This document shows positions 52,531 through 61,838 of a DNA stretch of 64,000 nucleotides, piece by piece. Below the pieces are notes generated by a model. That model ran no database searches. It was not told where the DNA came from and saw nothing but the letters and a program-made list of their open reading frames with translations. Where the stretch lies: assembly GCF_036311905.1 (NCBI RefSeq), contig NZ_JAZDCH010000017.1:62001-126000 (forward strand), read 5' to 3'. The stretch comes from Brachybacterium sp036311905. Its GTDB lineage: Bacteria > Actinomycetota > Actinomycetes > Actinomycetales > Dermabacteraceae. The position numbers and the translations under genes were made by a program. The stretch's first letter is position 1; each line of letters opens with the position of its first letter.

Positions 52531-54009
52531 TCACGAGCCGGAGCGCGACTCCCACCAGGTACGCAGCTCGGCCTCCGCCCGCTCGGCGCCCAGCGGCCCA
52601 TGTTCCATGCGCAGCTCGAGCAGGTGCTTGTACGCCTCACCCACCTCGCGGCCCGGCGGCAGGTCCAGCAGGCGCATGATCTCGTTGCCGTCGAGATCGG
52701 GGCGGATCCGGTCGATCTCCTCCTGGGCGGCGAGCTCGTCGATGCGGGCCTCGAGCTCGTCGTAGGCCCGCGAGAGCGCCCGGGCCTTGCGCCGGTTGCG
52801 GGTGGTGACGTCGGCGCGGGTGAGCCGGTGGAGGTGCTGGAGCAGGTCCCCGGCGTCGGTCACGTACCGGCGCACCGCCGAGTCGGTCCACGGCGCGTCG
52901 GCGTACCCGTGGAAGCGCAGGTGCAGCTCGACCAACCGGGCGACCCGCTTGGTGGTGTCCTTGTCGAAGGTGAGAGCCTTCATCCGCTGCACCGTCATCT
53001 TCGCGCCGACGGTCTCGTGGAAGCGGAAGCTCACCGCCCCGCCCGGCTCGAAGCGGCGCGTGGCGGGCTTGCCGATGTCGTGGAACAGTGCGGACAGCCG
53101 CAGCACCAGGTCGGGACCCTCGCAGGGGCCGCCCGAGCCGGCGGGGCTCTCGAGGTCGATCGCCTGGTCCAGGACCGTCAGCGTGTGCTCGTAGACGTCC
53201 TTGTGGTGGTGGTGCTCGTCGATCTCGAGCTGCAGCGCAGGGAGCTCGGGCAGCACGTGGGCGGCCAGGCCCAGCTCGGTGAGCAGCTCGAGGCCGCCGC
53301 GGGGGTGGGCGCCGAGCATCAGCTTGACCAGCTCCTCGCGCACCCGCTCGGCGGAGACGATGGTGATCCGCTCGGCGAGCTCCTCGATCGCGTCGGCCGT
53401 GGAGTCCTCGATGCGGAAGCCGAGCTGCGCCACGAAACGGACCGCGCGCATCATCCGCAGCGGATCGTCGGTGAAGGACTGCTGGGGGCCGACGGGGGTG
53501 CGCAGCAGGGTGCGGGAGAGATCGGTGAGCCCGTCGAAGGGGTCGACGAGCTCGAGGGAGGGCAGGCGCACGGCCATCGCGTTGACCGTGAAGTCCCGCC
53601 GGGAGAGGTCGCCCTCGAGGGTGTCGCCGTACTCGACCTGCGGCTTGCGGGAGGTCGGGTCGTACGACTCGGTGCGGTAGGTGGTGATCTCGACGCGCAC
53701 GCCGTGGCGGACGCCGCCGAGGGTGCCGAAGTCACGCCCCATGTCCCAGATCGCGCCGTCGTGGGTCCACTCGCGCAGGATCGCCTCGGTCTGCTCGGGA
53801 CGGGCGGAAGTCGTGAAATCGAGGTCCGCGCTCGAGCGGCCCAGGACCGCATCGCGCACCGGCCCGCCCACGAGGGCGAGCTCGTGCCCGGCCGCCTCGA
53901 AGCGGCGCCCGAGCTCGTGGACCTCCTCGGGGAGGGCGGCGAACATGGACGCGGCGCGGGTGCGGGCGGTGGCGAGGCGCTGGGCGGACTCGTCGACGGG
54001 ATCGGTCAC
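52531..54009 (-). CDS. cca: CCA tRNA nucleotidyltransferase
   Basis: Adds or repairs the 3' CCA of tRNAs, essential here because the tRNA-Leu in this window lacks an encoded CCA. Class II nucleotidyltransferase head: ELALVGGPVRDAVLGRSSADLDFTTSA (G-G-x-V-R-D and D-x-D), RRDFTVNAMAV, VDPFDGLTDLSRTLLRTPVGPQQSFTDDPLRMMRAVRFVAQLGF. An HD domain with LSALFHDIGKPATRRFE follows, then a helical tail. The GTG at 54009 has AGGAACCGCCC upstream, better than the GTG at 54045, which lacks a ribosome site. It is divergent from the DUF6049-like gene and begins the conserved origin-proximal block. Confidence 0.93.
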   Translation of the reverse strand: MTDPVDESAQRLATARTRAASMFAALPEEVHELGRRFEAAGHELALVGGPVRDAVLGRSSADLDFTTSARPEQTEAILREWTHDGAIWDMGRDFGTLGGVRHGVRVEITTYRTESYDPTSRKPQVEYGDTLEGDLSRRDFTVNAMAVRLPSLELVDPFDGLTDLSRTLLRTPVGPQQSFTDDPLRMMRAVRFVAQLGFRIEDSTADAIEELAERITIVSAERVREELVKLMLGAHPRGGLELLTELGLAAHVLPELPALQLEIDEHHHHKDVYEHTLTVLDQAIDLESPAGSGGPCEGPDLVLRLSALFHDIGKPATRRFEPGGAVSFRFHETVGAKMTVQRMKALTFDKDTTKRVARLVELHLRFHGYADAPWTDSAVRRYVTDAGDLLQHLHRLTRADVTTRNRRKARALSRAYDELEARIDELAAQEEIDRIRPDLDGNEIMRLLDLPPGREVGEAYKHLLELRMEHGPLGAERAEAELRTWWESRSGS

Positions 54010-54104
54010 GGGCGGTTCCTGTTCCGGGCCGGGGGCGGACGACACGGGGCGGCACGGTCCGTGGAGGTCTCGTGGCGCCCGGGGTTCCTACGGTAGCGGC
54101 CGCA

Positions 54105-54119
54105 TACAGTGTCACCATG
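54105..54119 (+). promoter_or_regulatory. Promoter of a leaderless transcript
   Basis: TACAGT (54105-54110), a TANNNT -10 element, ends 6 bases before the ATG at 54117. A transcript starting from it would begin at or next to the start codon, so the mRNA is probably leaderless, a common mode in actinobacteria. No Shine-Dalgarno precedes the ATG. Confidence 0.6.
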
Positions 54120-56579
54120 CCGTCGTCCCCGCCGTCCGTGCGCCCGGTGCTCGCGGCGCTGCTGACGGCACTCCTGCTTGCCTCATCGGTGCTGGCGGGC
54201 GCCGTCGCGACCCCTGCCGCGGCCCGCACGGCCGGGTCCACGGCCGCCGCGACCCCCGTCGGGGCCGCCACCACCGGCACCGGGGCCTCCACGAGCGGCG
54301 CGAGCCCGGCCCCGGCCGTCCCGCCCACGCCCGGCGCGGACGACCCCGTCGCGCTCGACCTGGTCGAGCTCTCGCCCACCTCCCTGGCCCCCGGCGGCAC
54401 CGTGCAGGCGCAGGTCGAGGTGACCAACACCTCCTCTGAGCCGCTCAGCGCGGTGGAGCTCGAGCTGCGCACCCGCTCGGCGCGGGTCACCGACCGGGAC
54501 CTGCTCGCGGAATGGCAGGCCGACACCTCACCGGACACCGTCGGCACCCCCCTCGCGACCTCCGCCGCGGTGCCGAGCCTCGCCCCCGGGGAGTCCGCGA
54601 CCCTCTCGGTGACCCTCTCCGCGGACGAGCTGGGCTTCTCCGCCGAGCCGTACTACTGGGGCACGCGCCGGGTCTCGCTGACCGTGGCCGCCGACGGGGA
54701 GGACCTCGCGGCCCTCCGCTCCTTCCTCGTGTGGCGACCGGACGGCGCCGAGGACTCCATCACCCAGTCGGTGCTGCTGCCCGTCTCCGCGGCCGACGCC
54801 TCCGCCGCGGTCACCGCCCCGGAGTCCTTCGCGACCTCCGTCGAGTCCGGGGAGCTCGCCGCGCTGCGGGAGCTGGCGGTCCGGCCCGACGTCGACTGGT
54901 GGCTGGATCCCGCCCTGCTGGATCCGCCGCAGGTCGCGCAGGGAGACGCCACCGCCGTGGGCACCGACGGCCAGCCGACGGAGGAGGCCCCGCCCTCGGC
55001 GCCCCGCACCTTCGCCCCCGACGCCCCCAGCGCCTCCCTCGCGGAGAGCCTCACGGGCGGCGTCGGCGAACGCACCGTGCTCGGCATGCCCTATGCGCGC
55101 GCCGACCTGGTGAGCCTGCAGGCCGCCAGCGACGAGTCCCTCACCGCCGCGGCGACCTCGGCCGCGGAACGGGTATGGGCGGAGCAGGGCCTCGAGGAGC
55201 ACGGCACCGTGCTCTCCCTCGCCGCGGAGTCCGCGACCGGTCAGTCGCTCCTCGCGCTGCAGCAGGCCGGCGCCTCCGCCGCGCTGGTCCCCGCGAGCTC
55301 GCTGCGCCCCGATCCGTCCTCCTCGCTGACCCCGAGCTCCGTCGCCGCGGTGGATCTCGGCGACGGCACCGGCTCGCCGCTGACAGTCCTCGCCCCGGAC
55401 TCCCGGCTCTCCGCGGAGCTCGAGACCCTCACCGCCGACGGCGATGCGGAGCAGACCCGCCAGCGGATGCTCGCCGAGACCGCCACCATCGCCTCGGAAT
55501 TCACGGTGGCGCCGCGCCACCTGCTGATCTCCCCGGATCCCGAAGCCACCCTGGACCCGGCCGCGACCGCGACGGTGCTCGACGCCCTCGGCGAGGCGCC
55601 GTGGATCACCGTCGGCCGCACCGACGATCTGATCTCCGCCGCCGAGCAGGAGACCTGGACCCAGGACCCCCAGGACGAGTCGGGCGAGCTCTATGCGATC
55701 GGCGAGATCCCCGCGGAGTCGGTCGTGCCCTCCGCCCCCGACGCCGAGGGGCGCTGGCAGCACCAGCAGGAGGCGGTCGACGCGGAGCTGCTGACCACCG
55801 GGACGATCGACGAGCTCTCCGCCGCGTGGGAGGAACTCGACGTGCTCGCGGCCGTGATGGAGGACGACACCTCGCTCGAGGCGGCACGCCTCGAGGTCCT
55901 CGCCGCCACCTCGGAGCGCTGGCGCGGCCACCCGGAGGTCTCCGCCGAGCGCGCCGCCGGGGCGCGCACCGCCGCCGCGGACCTGCGCGCCGGGATCCAC
56001 CTGGACCCCGCCTCGGGCTACAACCTGATCTCCGACTCGGCCGGCGTGCCCGTCACGATCGTCAACGAGCTCGACACCCCCATCACGGTCCGCGCCGAGG
56101 TCTCCTCCGACAAGCCGCTCGTGCGGGTGGAGGAGCACCCGACGGTGACCGTCCCCGCCCGCGGGCAGATCGACACGACGGTGCCCGTCGAGGCGATCGC
56201 CAACGGCACCGTCACCCTCACCACCCGGCTCACCACCGAGGACGGCCGGGCGCTGACCGACGCGACCGAGGTGCCGCTCACGGTCAACCCCGCGTGGGAG
56301 AACTGGACCACTCTGGTGCTGGTCATCGCGATGGGCGTGCTCGTGGTGGTGGGCATCGCCCGGGCCCGTCGCGTCGGCGCCTCGACCCGCGCCCCCGCGG
56401 TGCACGTGCCCGAGGATCCGGAGGAGCTCGCCCGCACGGGCCGCTCCACCCCCGCGGTGGATCCGGGATCACCGCCCGACCCCGGTCCCGCGCACGGTCC
56501 CGACCCCGATCCCGATCAGGACCCCGCCCCTGACGACCCGACCCCCCGTCCCGACGACCGCCCCGAGGAGACCCGATGA
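54117..56579 (+). CDS. DUF6049-like secreted/membrane-anchored protein
   Basis: An 820-residue exported protein corresponding to the gene found between pcnA and murJ in actinobacteria (Rv3909 type). An N-terminal signal peptide (LAALLTALLLASSVLAGAVATPAAA) is followed by a large extracytoplasmic region with an Ig-like segment (PVALDLVELSPTSLAPGGTVQAQVEVTNTSSEPLSAVELELRTRSARV) and a TIM-barrel-like middle, then a further beta domain (VTIVNELDTPITVRAEVSSDKPLVRVEEHPTVTVPARGQIDTTVPVEA). A single C-terminal membrane helix (ENWTTLVLVIAMGVLVVVGIARARRVGA) precedes a Pro/Asp-rich cytoplasmic tail. Its function is unknown but its linkage to murJ suggests cell-wall biogenesis. The ATGA overlap with murJ indicates coupling. 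Confidence 0.85.
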   Translation: MPSSPPSVRPVLAALLTALLLASSVLAGAVATPAAARTAGSTAAATPVGAATTGTGASTSGASPAPAVPPTPGADDPVALDLVELSPTSLAPGGTVQAQVEVTNTSSEPLSAVELELRTRSARVTDRDLLAEWQADTSPDTVGTPLATSAAVPSLAPGESATLSVTLSADELGFSAEPYYWGTRRVSLTVAADGEDLAALRSFLVWRPDGAEDSITQSVLLPVSAADASAAVTAPESFATSVESGELAALRELAVRPDVDWWLDPALLDPPQVAQGDATAVGTDGQPTEEAPPSAPRTFAPDAPSASLAESLTGGVGERTVLGMPYARADLVSLQAASDESLTAAATSAAERVWAEQGLEEHGTVLSLAAESATGQSLLALQQAGASAALVPASSLRPDPSSSLTPSSVAAVDLGDGTGSPLTVLAPDSRLSAELETLTADGDAEQTRQRMLAETATIASEFTVAPRHLLISPDPEATLDPAATATVLDALGEAPWITVGRTDDLISAAEQETWTQDPQDESGELYAIGEIPAESVVPSAPDAEGRWQHQQEAVDAELLTTGTIDELSAAWEELDVLAAVMEDDTSLEAARLEVLAATSERWRGHPEVSAERAAGARTAAADLRAGIHLDPASGYNLISDSAGVPVTIVNELDTPITVRAEVSSDKPLVRVEEHPTVTVPARGQIDTTVPVEAIANGTVTLTTRLTTEDGRALTDATEVPLTVNPAWENWTTLVLVIAMGVLVVVGIARARRVGASTRAPAVHVPEDPEELARTGRSTPAVDPGSPPDPGPAHGPDPDPDQDPAPDDPTPRPDDRPEETR

Positions 56580-58315
56580 GCCGCGAGCTGCGCACCCGCC
56601 ACATCCCGCGCCACCGCCGCCACGGCAGCGTCTCCAGCCGCTCCCGTCTGCTGCAGGCGAGCGTCCTCATGGCATCCGGCTCCGTGGTCTCCCGGCTGCT
56701 GGGCTTCGTCCGCAACTTCCTCTTCGGCATGGTGCTGGCCGGCTCCATGTCCGGCGCAGCGAACGCCTTCAGCGCCGCGAACACCCTGCCCAACACGGTG
56801 TGGCTGCTCGTCGGCGGCGGCACCCTGAACGCGATTCTGGTGCCCGCGATCGTGCGGGCGATCAAGCGCCCGGACCGCGGCAGCGACTACATCTCCCGCC
56901 TGATGACCCTCGTGGTCACGGTCGTCGCCGCGATCACCGTGGTGTGCATCGTCGCGGTGCCGCTGCTGATCACCCTGACCAGCGGCGTGCTGCCCCCCGA
57001 GACCTATGCGCTCGCGGTGCAGCTGGGCTACTGGATGATGCCGCAGATCCTCTTCTCGGCCCTCTACGTCATGTGCGGTCAGCTGCTGAACGCACACGAC
57101 AACTTCGGGCCGTACCAGTGGGCGCCGGTGCTCAACAACGTGGTGGGGATCATCGGCGCCGCGATCTTCTTCGGCATCTGGGGCACCGTCGGCTCCCCGG
57201 ACCAGTGGACGCTGCAGATGATCGTGGCGATGGCGGCGATCAACGTCGGCGGCTCCGCAGCGCAGGTGCTCTTCCTCTTCTGGCACATCCGCACCCTGGA
57301 CCTGCACCTGCGGCCCCGCTGGGGCTTCCGCGGCCTGGGCCTCGGCAAGCTCAGCCGGATCGGCCTCTGGTCCCTCGCCATGCTGTGCCTGGGCCAGCTG
57401 GGCATCTGGGCGACCCGCTGGTCCACGGGCGGTGCCGTCGAGATGACGGAGAGGTTCCAGGACCAGCCGGACCTCGCCGCCCAGTACCCGGCGCTGCTCA
57501 CCATCGAGTGGGCCTATCTCGCGTTCATGCTCCCGCAGGGGATCATCGGCGTCACCCTGGTCACCGCCGCCTTCCCGGCGATCTCCCGGCATGCGGCCGA
57601 CGGGGAGCACACCCAGGCGCTGACCCAGTACGGGGAGACCTCCCGCCTGCTCGCGGTGCCGATGATGCTGTGCACCGCGGTGTTCCTGGCGCTCTCGGGA
57701 CCGATCATGTGGGTGATCGGCGGCGGCACCGGGGAGATCGGCGCCCGCGCGAACGGCGCCGTGCTGGTCGCCTACATCCTGGGCCTCATGCCCTTCGCGG
57801 CGCAGTACCTCGTCAAGCGGTACTTCTTCGCCTACGAGGACGCCCGCACCCCCTTCCTCACCCAGATCCCGATCGCCGTGATCTCGCTGGTCACGATGCC
57901 GCTGATCCTGTGGTTCGTGGATCCGAAGTGGGCGGCGGCGGCCGCGGCGTCGACCTCGAGCCTCGGCAACCTCGTCGCCTGGGGGATGGGGTCGTGGATG
58001 CTCCGCCGACGGGCGACGGCCCTCGGGGCGACGGCGCCGAGCTGGCGCGCCGGCGCGGTGGGGCTCGCGAAGCTCGCCGCCGCCGCGGCGGTCGCGTGGG
58101 CGGTCGGCAGCGGCCTGGTGCTCCTGCTCGGGGACCTGCTGTGGGTCCACCGCCTGCTCGCGGTGCTGCTCGGCGCCGTGATCGGCGTGGTGATGACCGC
58201 GGTGTTCGCCGCGCTCGCGTGGCTGCTGGGCGTGCACGAGGTGCGGGCGCTGGTCCGCCACGGTCAGCGGCTGCTGGGGAGGATCCTGCGACGGGGCCGC
58301 ACGACGACCTCGTAG
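56576..58315 (+). CDS. murJ: MurJ (MviN) lipid II flippase
   Basis: A 579-residue MOP-superfamily membrane protein with about fourteen helices, which flips lipid II across the membrane for peptidoglycan synthesis. Recognisable stretches are ASGSVVSRLLGFVRNFLFGMVLAGSMSGAANAFSAANTLPNTVWLLVGGGTLNAILVPAIVRAIK, PQILFSALYVMCGQLLNAHDNFGPYQWAPVLNNVVGI, YLAFMLPQGIIGVTLVTAAFPAISRHAADGE and LGLMPFAAQYLVKRYFFAYEDARTPFLTQIP. Arg residues in the central cavity motif are preserved (GFVRNF; LVKRYFF). It overlaps the upstream gene by 4 bases. In mycobacteria the same protein continues into a pseudokinase; here that part is a separate gene 55 bases downstream. Confidence 0.94.
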   Translation: MSRELRTRHIPRHRRHGSVSSRSRLLQASVLMASGSVVSRLLGFVRNFLFGMVLAGSMSGAANAFSAANTLPNTVWLLVGGGTLNAILVPAIVRAIKRPDRGSDYISRLMTLVVTVVAAITVVCIVAVPLLITLTSGVLPPETYALAVQLGYWMMPQILFSALYVMCGQLLNAHDNFGPYQWAPVLNNVVGIIGAAIFFGIWGTVGSPDQWTLQMIVAMAAINVGGSAAQVLFLFWHIRTLDLHLRPRWGFRGLGLGKLSRIGLWSLAMLCLGQLGIWATRWSTGGAVEMTERFQDQPDLAAQYPALLTIEWAYLAFMLPQGIIGVTLVTAAFPAISRHAADGEHTQALTQYGETSRLLAVPMMLCTAVFLALSGPIMWVIGGGTGEIGARANGAVLVAYILGLMPFAAQYLVKRYFFAYEDARTPFLTQIPIAVISLVTMPLILWFVDPKWAAAAAASTSSLGNLVAWGMGSWMLRRRATALGATAPSWRAGAVGLAKLAAAAAVAWAVGSGLVLLLGDLLWVHRLLAVLLGAVIGVVMTAVFAALAWLLGVHEVRALVRHGQRLLGRILRRGRTTTS

Positions 58316-58370
58316 CATGGGATCCGCTCGTGACGGGCAGGAGCCCGCAGGACGAGGAGAAGGACGGTCC

Positions 58371-61175
58371 GTGAACTCGAACTCGAACCAGGACGCGCTC
58401 GCGGCGCGCTGGACGCTGGAGGGGATGATCCCTCTGCGCGGCGTCGCCGACGGGGCGTCATGGCATCGCGCCCGCACGGTCGCCACCGGCGAGGGCGTGA
58501 CGCTCTTCGTCGTGCGCGGAGCCGCAGCCCTCGAAGCGGCCGACGCGGTCCGCCGCGCCTATCTCGTCGAGGACCCGCACCTGATGCCGGTTCGCGAGAT
58601 CGTGGTGCTGGACGACCCGCGCGAGGCGGGGACCGCGACCGGGGCGGACGAGCCGATCACGGTCGTCGAGTACCCGCTGCCGTCCGCACCGCCGCTCGCC
58701 GCTCTGCTGAGCGGCGGACCGCTGCATCCGGAGACCGCCCGCTCGATCATCGGCGAGGCGGCGACGGGGCTCGAGGTCGCGCGGCGTCGGGGTGTCCGCC
58801 ACCAGTTCCTGGATTCCAACCGCCTGTTCGTGGACACCGCCGCGGGGACCGTGACGGTGCTCGGCATCGGGGTGGAGGCCGCCGCCCACGAGGGGCTGGA
58901 CCGCTCGCGCGAGATCGCCTCCTTCCAGGACACGGCCGCGCTGGTGGCTCTGCTGTACCGGGCGCTGACCGGGAAGGCGCCGCAGCACGGGGCCGACGGG
59001 GACGTCCCCCGGCCGTCGACCCTCGTGGACACCGAGATCCCGCAGGACCTCGACCTGCTGTGCGATCTGGTGCTGAACGAGTCCGGGGACGAGATCCCCG
59101 AGACCACCCGCTCGCTAATCGCGGCCCTCGAGCCGTGGCAGTCGATCCCGGTGACGCTCGAGGCCTACCCGAGCGCCGCCGCGCCGGCCCCGAGGCCGGA
59201 GCCCGCGACCGCCCCGGTGCCCGTCGCGGCGGAGCCGGAGGCGGTTCCCGACGACGCGGCGACCGTCGTACGCCCCGCCCCGTCCGCCGAGGCCACTGAG
59301 GCCACCCCGCCCGCCCGAGCCGCGGAGCCGGCGCCCACGTCGCCGAGCCCCGAGGCCGACGGGCCGGATCCCGCCGCCGGAGCCATCGCGGTCGGTGCCG
59401 CGGGCGCCGTGGCCGGGGGCGCCGCCCTCGCCGCGAGCTCGATCGACGACGACGTGGACGAGGACACCGTGGTGCGCCCTGCCGCCGCACCGTCCGAGGC
59501 GCCGCACGACGCCGTCGACGAAGACACCATCGCGCGACCGGCCTCCCCCCACGCGAACGCGCCCGTCGACGGCAGCCTCGACGAGGACACCATCGTGCGT
59601 CCCACCGTCGGCGCGGCCGTGCCCTTCGGCGCCGCGGGTGCCGTCGCCCCGCCGCCCGCCGCGCCCGCCCCACCCGTCGCCCCCGCGCCGTCGGCCGACT
59701 CGTCGGCGGCCGCACCCGGAGCCGGCGCCGCCGAGGGTCCCGCGGCCGACGCCCCCCGCAGCGCCCCCTCGCCGTCCGCAGAAACCGCCTCCCGAGCCCG
59801 CGGGCTGGTGCAGGACCTGCACCTCGACCGCAAGCGGGACGGTAGCGCCTTCCCCGGTCATCTCGAGATCACCCGCCCCCAGCCGGTGGTCCCCGCCGAC
59901 GACACCGCGGATCCCGCGCAGGCGACGGATGCCGCGCAGGCGATCCCGACCGGTGCCGCCGGCGCCGCGGGGATCGCCGCCGCGGGAGCCGCGGGGATGG
60001 CTGCCGCCGGTGCGGCCGTCGGCCCCGATGCGGTGCCCGGACGGAGCTCGGATCTCCCCGCCCGCACCTCGGGCACGCACTGGCCCGGGGCCACCGGATC
60101 CCGAGATGCGGGATCCAGTTCCCCGACAGCCGCGGCGACCGCTTCACCCCTCGCGCCTCTCGCCCCGTCGGCCGCGGGAGCAGCACCCGTCGCGCCGGCC
60201 GCGGCCGATCAGGGCCTCGAGACCGCCGCGCTGCCGCCCACCGCGATGACCGCGGCCGATCCGCACGAGGCATCCGACGTCCCGCACGCGGCGCCCGCCG
60301 CGGACGCCACGGCGCCGCAGGCCGCCACGGAGGACTCCGGGCCCACCCCGCCCGAGGGGCCGATCGTGATCCGCGGCCGCGAGCGGTCGCCGCTCGACGA
60401 GCCGGTCGAGACGACCGTGCCGATGAGCCGCAGCTCGCTCCTGCGCGACGTCGTCGCCGTGGCCGTCGACCAGGACGGCGGGGACTCCTACGTCTACAGC
60501 GACTACCCGGCCGAGCAGCGCTCGCGGCAGGCGCAGTGGATCATCATCGGCGCGATCCTGCTGGTCATCGTCGCGATGGTGGTCGCGCTGACCTCGGTGA
60601 CGGCGGGACTGCGCGACCGCATGGCGAACCCGCTGAACACCTCCCCGGTCGCCTCGGAGACCGCAGCGCCCGAGGAGACCGACGAGGCGCCCGTCGAACC
60701 GACGGCGGAGGACACGGCCGAGCCGACGCTCCCCGCACCCCAGCTCGCCGGGGTCGAGCTGTTCGAGGTCGGCCACGACGGCGATCCCGACAACGCCGAT
60801 CAGCGAGACCGGATCACCGACGGGGACCCGGGCACGTACTGGTCCACCCAGCACTACGCGAGCCCCGACTACGGCGGGCTCAAGGAGGGCGTCGGCCTCT
60901 ACGTCGACCTCGCCGAGCCGTCGCGTCTGACCGCCGTTACCGTCACCACCGCGCGGAACACCGGCGGCGTCATCGAACTGCGGGCCGTGAACGACGACGG
61001 CACCCTCGGCGACGTCCTCGCGACGGGGGCCCTCGCCGGCGACGGACAGGTACGCCTCCAGCCCGATGAGCCGATCGACGTGCAGCGCGTCGCGATCTGG
61101 CTGCCCGAGCTGCCGCCGGACAGCAACGAGTCCGGTCGCTTCCGCGCCCGCATCGCGGAGATCGCCGTCGAATGA
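58371..61175 (+). CDS. MviN-associated pseudokinase with membrane helix and extracellular lectin-like domain
   Basis: A 934-residue protein equivalent to the C-terminal part of mycobacterial MviN. Residues 1-255 form a kinase fold without catalytic residues: the HRD site reads RHQFLDSNRLFVD and the DFG site VLGIG. A long Ala/Pro-rich linker contains four repeats of T-[VI]-x-R-P (Thr298, 366, 386, 407), the last three preceded by Asp-Glu-Asp. One membrane helix lies at about 722-745 (WIIIGAILLVIVAMVVALTSV). The extracellular end (LAGVELFEVGHDGDPDNADQRDRITDGDPGTYWSTQHY...VGLYVDLAEPSRLTAVTVTT) is a discoidin/lectin-like beta sandwich. In mycobacteria, phospho-threonine here recruits FhaA and regulates MurJ. 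GTG 58371 follows AAGGACGGTCC. Confidence 0.87.
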   Translation: MNSNSNQDALAARWTLEGMIPLRGVADGASWHRARTVATGEGVTLFVVRGAAALEAADAVRRAYLVEDPHLMPVREIVVLDDPREAGTATGADEPITVVEYPLPSAPPLAALLSGGPLHPETARSIIGEAATGLEVARRRGVRHQFLDSNRLFVDTAAGTVTVLGIGVEAAAHEGLDRSREIASFQDTAALVALLYRALTGKAPQHGADGDVPRPSTLVDTEIPQDLDLLCDLVLNESGDEIPETTRSLIAALEPWQSIPVTLEAYPSAAAPAPRPEPATAPVPVAAEPEAVPDDAATVVRPAPSAEATEATPPARAAEPAPTSPSPEADGPDPAAGAIAVGAAGAVAGGAALAASSIDDDVDEDTVVRPAAAPSEAPHDAVDEDTIARPASPHANAPVDGSLDEDTIVRPTVGAAVPFGAAGAVAPPPAAPAPPVAPAPSADSSAAAPGAGAAEGPAADAPRSAPSPSAETASRARGLVQDLHLDRKRDGSAFPGHLEITRPQPVVPADDTADPAQATDAAQAIPTGAAGAAGIAAAGAAGMAAAGAAVGPDAVPGRSSDLPARTSGTHWPGATGSRDAGSSSPTAAATASPLAPLAPSAAGAAPVAPAAADQGLETAALPPTAMTAADPHEASDVPHAAPAADATAPQAATEDSGPTPPEGPIVIRGRERSPLDEPVETTVPMSRSSLLRDVVAVAVDQDGGDSYVYSDYPAEQRSRQAQWIIIGAILLVIVAMVVALTSVTAGLRDRMANPLNTSPVASETAAPEETDEAPVEPTAEDTAEPTLPAPQLAGVELFEVGHDGDPDNADQRDRITDGDPGTYWSTQHYASPDYGGLKEGVGLYVDLAEPSRLTAVTVTTARNTGGVIELRAVNDDGTLGDVLATGALAGDGQVRLQPDEPIDVQRVAIWLPELPPDSNESGRFRARIAEIAVE

Positions 61176-61729
61176 CCCCGCGCCCGACGCATCGCACGAC
61201 CCGGCGCCGCAGCGGCGAGGGTCTGCAGCGCTCCATGGTGCTGGACATACCCCTGCCGATGGTGATCGTCGCGCTCGTCGCGACCGCCGCGCTCGGCCTG
61301 CAGCTCGCGGTCGCCCTCGAGCAGTCGACCTCCGGTGGTGGGCGCTCGGTCACATCCGTGGACGCCACGGGCGCGTCCGGGATGAACTCGGCGGGTCTTC
61401 CCGTTGTCACGGAGACGGGCATCGGCCCGGAGGTGCAGCGCCTGATCGACAGCGGCGTGATGCAGCCGTCCACGAGCTTCGACGCGGGGCTGTGCCTCAC
61501 CGAGCAGGGGATCGGCGATTCGATCCTGATCATCGAGGAGGTGGCATGGAGCGCCGACGAGACCCGCGCCTGGCTCCTGGTCCACGGCCCCGTGGACCGC
61601 GAGACTCTACGCGCCAACGGGGGCACCGTCTCGGCGACCGTCGTCCTCCCCAGCTGTGGGACGCAGGACGGCGCCGACCCCTCGACCACCCGTCTGTGGA
61701 CCGGGGATGTCATGATCGGCTCGCTCTGA
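61172..61729 (+). CDS. Small membrane-anchored protein of unknown function
   Basis: A 185-residue protein. A basic cytoplasmic start (TPRPTHRTTRRRSGEGLQRS) is followed by one membrane helix (PLPMVIVALVATAALGLQLAV) and an extracytoplasmic domain with two cysteines (FDAGLCLTEQGIGDSILIIEEVAWSADETRAWLLVHGPVDRETLRA...VVLPSCGT) that may form a disulfide. It overlaps the pseudokinase gene by 4 bases (ATGA) and precedes trxB by 109 bases. I do not recognise the family. The position suggests a component of the same envelope operon. Confidence 0.7.
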   Translation: MTPRPTHRTTRRRSGEGLQRSMVLDIPLPMVIVALVATAALGLQLAVALEQSTSGGGRSVTSVDATGASGMNSAGLPVVTETGIGPEVQRLIDSGVMQPSTSFDAGLCLTEQGIGDSILIIEEVAWSADETRAWLLVHGPVDRETLRANGGTVSATVVLPSCGTQDGADPSTTRLWTGDVMIGSL

Positions 61730-61838
61730 GCTACCGCCCGCACCGCACCCCACCGTCCCCGCCCCGCCCTTCAGCCCGTCCCGCACCCCGTCCGGCCCCG
61801 TCCCGGACCGCACCGACCTCCACGGAAGGACTCCTCCC

